From NCBI GenBank assembly GCA_903894755.1, contig CAITRH010000137.1, forward strand, positions 1 through 34,615: a stretch of DNA of 34,615 bases, read 5' to 3'. The position numbers and the translations under genes were made by a program. This DNA is from an uncultured delta proteobacterium. GTDB lineage: Bacteria > Myxococcota_A > Polyangia > Polyangiales > Polyangiaceae. This document shows, in pieces, positions 31,814 through 34,615 of the stretch; the stretch's first letter is position 1, and the number at the start of each line of letters is the position of its first letter. The notes under the pieces were generated by a model. It had not been told where the DNA came from. It saw only the letters and a program-made list of their open reading frames with translations, and did not search any database.

Positions 31814-31829
31814 CGTCAAGGTCTTGACG
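31814..31829. promoter_or_regulatory. inverted repeat CGTCAAG-GT-CTTGACG
   Basis: Perfect 7-bp arms with a 2-nt centre, in the gap upstream of the second FGE-like gene. The right arm contains TTGACG, a good -35 match at 31824, but no -10 box is visible at the right distance. The form suits a dimeric regulator site. Confidence 0.35.
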
Positions 31830-31851
31830 ACGGAGCACCACCCAGCAGCCG

Positions 31852-31891
31852 CCATGGCCGCCGGGAAATAACGCGTCACGCGCGGCCATGG
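31852..31891. repeat. 10-bp inverted repeat around a 20-nt centre
   Basis: CCATGGCCGC (31852-31861) and GCGGCCATGG (31882-31891) are perfect complements. In RNA this would form a stable stem-loop about 45 nt before the start of the second FGE-like gene. It could be a leader structure, a backup terminator for the gene to the left, or an operator pair. Confidence 0.5.
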
Positions 31892-31933
31892 ACTTGCAGC
31901 TACTTCCGAAAATCTGCTAGGAGCTGCACCACC

Positions 31934-32980
31934 GTGGAGAACCGCCCCCATCACCGTTTTGCTCGCTGGATCGCTCCCCTCGCCACCGCAGTTGCCGTGG
32001 CCCTCGTCGGCACGCTCGGATGGGCCAAGGCCACCAAAGCCCCAAAGAAGCGCCAAAACCACCCCGCAGCGTCCGCCTCCGCCGCTTCGGTCCCTCGCGC
32101 GACCGCTACGCCCAAAAAGCGTCCGCGCAAGCAGTCCACGACACGCGCCGCGACCCGCAAATCGGCCGCACGTGGCGGGCTCACTTCCATTGTCCGCAGC
32201 GCCGAGAGGTTCGTTCAAGAAGGCGACCTCGCCCCGTCCGTCTCTGGTGGAACCTGTCCTAGCAGCATGGCCTCCATCGACTCGCGTTACTGCGTCGACA
32301 AATACGAGGGGTCGCTGTTCGACATGACCCACCAGGTTGCCTGGTCCTCTTTCGACGTGGTCCCCGAGGGAGTGCAGGTGCAAGCGATCAGCGCGCCCGG
32401 GGTCTATCCCACGGGCTACATCAGCGGTGCAACAGCACAAAACGCCTGCCGCAATGCGGGAAAGCGCCTCTGTTCGCCTGTCGAGTGGCGCAAAGCCTGC
32501 TACGGCCCAGACAACGTGCTCTTCGGCTATGCGGCCACCCGTCAGGCTGGACGATGCAACGATCGGGGACGGAGCCCGATGCAGCACTTTTATCCTCAGG
32601 TCAACGTGAGCTGGAGTCTGGTGGGTATGGTCGAAATGAACGACCCCCAACTGAACCAGCTCGATGGGACCCTGATGAAGACCGGCGAAAGCTCAGGATG
32701 CTCCAACGGATACGGGCTCTTCGATATGGTCGGCAACCTCCATGAGTGGACCTCCGACCCTCACGGCACATTCCAGGGGGGCTACTATCTCGACACGCAC
32801 ATCAACGGGGACGGCTGCGGCTACCGCACGACCGCCCACGAGTTCACCTACCACGATTACTCAACAGGCTTCCGCTGCTGCGCCGACATTGTGCGACCGT
32901 CCTCCGCAGTTGCCTCGCCAGGTCTGTCGGCCCAACCTGCCCCTGTAAGCTCCTCCCCCGCAGGCCAGTCCACACTATAG
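31934..32980 (+). CDS. membrane-anchored protein with formylglycine-generating-enzyme-like (SUMF1) domain
   Basis: The 348-aa product starts at a GTG with AGGAG about 10 nt upstream. A signal or anchor helix (about 10-31) is followed by a strikingly basic Lys/Arg/Ala/Pro segment (about 32-80) resembling a histone tail. The FGE-like domain begins near CPSSMASIDSRYCVDKYEG and has GKRLCSPVEWRKACYG, YGLFDMVGNLHEW and a C-terminal GFRCC with several paired cysteines. It keeps the G-N-x-x-E-W motif better than its neighbour. It may be a periplasmic or surface binding protein; catalytic activity is not established by the motifs. A Pro/Ser tail ends 6 nt before a convergent gene. Confidence 0.85.
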   Translation: MENRPHHRFARWIAPLATAVAVALVGTLGWAKATKAPKKRQNHPAASASAASVPRATATPKKRPRKQSTTRAATRKSAARGGLTSIVRSAERFVQEGDLAPSVSGGTCPSSMASIDSRYCVDKYEGSLFDMTHQVAWSSFDVVPEGVQVQAISAPGVYPTGYISGATAQNACRNAGKRLCSPVEWRKACYGPDNVLFGYAATRQAGRCNDRGRSPMQHFYPQVNVSWSLVGMVEMNDPQLNQLDGTLMKTGESSGCSNGYGLFDMVGNLHEWTSDPHGTFQGGYYLDTHINGDGCGYRTTAHEFTYHDYSTGFRCCADIVRPSSAVASPGLSAQPAPVSSSPAGQSTL

Positions 32981-32986
32981 CAAGCA

Positions 32987-34063
32987 TCACTTGGGGAGCA
33001 GCCGGCCTCTCGTCGTGGCCGGTGCGCTAACCCCATGGTGGAGCACAATGTTGCGTCCAGCGTTGTGTCCGTGCGTATACGCCTCGGTCCGTCTTGGGCC
33101 GGCGCAGCGATCGTAGCGGATACTCGGATGGCGCTTGCGATAGAACTCGGTCAGGTCGCCATCCTGGACCCACACAAGACCTTCGGTACGTTGGGTGGCC
33201 ACCTGCTGGGCAAGCTTGTCGGCAAAGCCCGCCATCACGCCCGACAGGAAGGTGCGTCGATCGCGATTGGAGGATATTTGCGTCTTCTCCTTGTGCTCCT
33301 CCCAAAGGCGCGCAGCGGTCTTGTAAAGGAACCCGTGGACGTATTCGGCGATCGCAAGGTTCGCATCGGTCCCACAGATTTCCAGCACCGTACCGCGGCT
33401 CGCGGTTTGCGCGACATAGACAGGGACCCATATGGTTTCCACAAAGAAGTACTTGCCAAGCACCATGGCAAGGCCCCGATCGCTCGCCTGCACCCTGCCC
33501 GTGGGGATTCCTAGGTGGCGAAAGCGGTACCCAGGGGTCGTGCCTGCGCTTCGGAGATCGAGGTTGTACTTGAGCATCAGCCGTTGGGCAGCGTTCATCG
33601 CAGCTTCGGCTTCGTGTTGGTTCTGGCTCTGCGCGAGAGCAAGCAAACGGGCAACACGCTGAAGCACGCGGGCCTGCTCAGTGCCTTCGTCGGACGCCTC
33701 GGTGGGGAGTCCCTTGGCGCGTCCATCGATACCGAGGCGATTGCACAGGTCGCGAAACACAGCTCCGTGGGGGGTCTCGTCGGTAACTTTGAGCACTTCT
33801 GACACGAACTGGTGGGCCATTTCGTGCCTCAACACCTCGAGGACCACCCCCCATGGCTGTTCGATGACAAGAGGGCGCGAAAGCTCGAGGATCCGACTCG
33901 ATGGGTTCCATCGGCCCAGGTTCGTACGTCCCTGGGTCAGCATAAACATCGGCGACGCTAGCCGTCCGCTAAAGTGCGTCGCATTGGCATGGTGCCAGGC
34001 GCTCGTAAGCGCGCGAACTAGGGACGCTTCCAGGGTCACGGTCCATTCGGTCACATTGGGCAT
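32987..34063 (-). CDS. SprT-like metallopeptidase domain fused to DUF2786
   Basis: The protein is 358 aa from the ATG at 34063, which has AAGGA 7 nt upstream; the longer frame to 34234 has unlikely sequence. The first part (about 1-130) contains VLRHEMAHQFV with the zinc HExxH motif, as in SprT/Spartan-like proteases, and TPHGAVFRDLCNRLG. The next part is DUF2786, with RVARLLALAQSQNQHEAEAA and a QRLMLKYNLDL segment. SprT-like domains in eukaryotes cut DNA-protein crosslinks; the role in bacteria is little known. It is convergent with the FGE-like gene across 6 nt and could be associated with DNA repair, but no neighbour supports this. Confidence 0.85.
   Translation of the reverse strand: MPNVTEWTVTLEASLVRALTSAWHHANATHFSGRLASPMFMLTQGRTNLGRWNPSSRILELSRPLVIEQPWGVVLEVLRHEMAHQFVSEVLKVTDETPHGAVFRDLCNRLGIDGRAKGLPTEASDEGTEQARVLQRVARLLALAQSQNQHEAEAAMNAAQRLMLKYNLDLRSAGTTPGYRFRHLGIPTGRVQASDRGLAMVLGKYFFVETIWVPVYVAQTASRGTVLEICGTDANLAIAEYVHGFLYKTAARLWEEHKEKTQISSNRDRRTFLSGVMAGFADKLAQQVATQRTEGLVWVQDGDLTEFYRKRHPSIRYDRCAGPRRTEAYTHGHNAGRNIVLHHGVSAPATTRGRLLPK
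33002..33022 (+). terminator. possible terminator hairpin for the second FGE-like gene
   Basis: CCGGCC (33002-33007), a 9-nt loop, and GGCCGG (33017-33022) lie 22 nt after the FGE-like stop, inside the 3' end of the convergent SprT-like gene. No T-run follows, so it is only a suggestion. Confidence 0.25.
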
Positions 34064-34124
34064 GCCGTGTCCTTGCACACTCCGAGCGGGAGGACAACAA
34101 GACAACAGGACGCCCCTTCGAATT

Positions 34125-34615
34125 TCAAACGCGAGAAAAGGACTCCTTCCAGCGCAGCACGGGGCGCTCGAAGTACCGATACACAAGCGACGCCACACCG
34201 ATGGACATCGGTCCTGCCACCGCAAGTACGACAAACGTGCTCTCGTGAAACACCCGCTTGACTAGGCCGATCACCACCATGTGAAGCAGGTAGATACCGT
34301 AACTTATCTTGCCGACATGCGACAGCAGCGGCGACCCAAGCCCAGGGACTGCCGAGCGCATCGCAAGCCCACCTACCAGCGCCGTCACCCCCAGGTACAA
34401 CAGCTGCGCCCCCACGCCACTCTTGTCGTGCAGTTCGACCAATGCCAGCCCCGCTCCCAGGAGCACTCCCAACCCCCCCAACACCGGACCGCGCGCCAGC
34501 CACGAAACGTAGTGAAAGAGCCCTTTCACCTGCAGTGCATACGCCAGAAGCACCCCCCCGAGGACCGGCTCTGCATAACATAGCCCTATACGCCACCCCA
34601 AGGTGTCCAGGTCCA
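34125..34615 (-). CDS. OafA-type membrane acyltransferase, C-terminal part (runs off the window)
   Basis: The frame is open from the right window edge to the stop at 34125, giving about 163 residues of a longer protein. It has several membrane helices and the typical C-terminal signature of the acyltransferase-3 family, SHVGKISYGIYLLHMVVIG, then a final VYRYFERPVLRW. These inner-membrane enzymes add acetyl or other acyl groups to sugars, peptidoglycan or lipids. The catalytic N-terminal His motif would lie outside the window. It ends 61 nt before the SprT-like gene start, and the two may be cotranscribed. Confidence 0.85.
   Translation of the reverse strand, partial: DLDTLGWRIGLCYAEPVLGGVLLAYALQVKGLFHYVSWLARGPVLGGLGVLLGAGLALVELHDKSGVGAQLLYLGVTALVGGLAMRSAVPGLGSPLLSHVGKISYGIYLLHMVVIGLVKRVFHESTFVVLAVAGPMSIGVASLVYRYFERPVLRWKESFSRV

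Noticed and set aside
30827-32650. 607-codon open frame antisense to both FGE-like genes
   Set aside because: The two plus-strand genes have signal peptides and conserved Cys motifs; the antisense product has no recognisable domain and crosses a terminator.

Overview
The window looks like chromosomal DNA of a high-GC, Gram-negative bacterium of the Myxococcota (deltaproteobacterial) type. The grounds are the high GC content, a Ser/Thr kinase with a proline-rich linker and C-terminal PEGA domains, two secreted formylglycine-generating-enzyme-like (SUMF1 fold) proteins, an Mla-type permease and a myxobacterial-style megasynthase locus. This is inferred from gene content only; no marker gene for precise placement is present.

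Left part (1-11838): housekeeping and signalling genes. A family III CoA-transferase close to 2-methylfumaryl-CoA isomerase is followed by a translationally coupled histidine kinase/response regulator pair, an MlaE-type permease and a tRNA-Val(CAC). On the minus strand lie a class C beta-lactamase-like serine hydrolase, a YbjN-like small protein and a CPA1 antiporter paired with a soluble RCK (TrkA) subunit. A divergent promoter region separates the antiporter from a PEGA Ser/Thr kinase, which is followed by hrcA.

Centre (12215-30320): an uninterrupted 12-gene, 18-kb minus-strand operon with gaps of at most 11 nt and repeated ATGA/GTGA overlaps. In transcription order it encodes an AT-ACP-ACP-KR polyketide/fatty-acid synthase subunit; a KS-(degenerate KS)-AfsA-AfsA subunit; a 40-aa peptide; an AMP-ligase-like protein with degenerate active-site motifs and an N-terminal 11-residue repeat; two tandem isoprenylcysteine-carboxyl-methyltransferase-like membrane enzymes; an SDR-like protein lacking the catalytic Tyr/Lys; a PEP-synthase/rifampicin-phosphotransferase-like enzyme; a UbiA-family membrane protein; and a DevCAB/MacB-like exporter. 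The domain plan resembles a rearranged PUFA-synthase (PfaA/PfaC) or heterocyst-glycolipid system, but with AfsA-type hot-dog domains where PfaC has FabA-like dehydratases. I infer that the operon makes, modifies and exports a lipid-like polyketide of unknown structure. This is the best candidate in the window for an undescribed system. No phosphopantetheinyl transferase, enoyl reductase, thioesterase or outer-membrane TolC partner is encoded here.

Right part (30321-34615): a non-coding stretch contains an AT-rich island (probable operon promoter) and a 21-bp tandem repeat with alternating unit types. It is followed by a lipoprotein and a membrane-anchored protein with FGE-like domains, separated by a clear terminator and two inverted repeats. 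A SprT-like/DUF2786 protein and the C-terminal part of an OafA-type acyltransferase that runs off the window complete the region.
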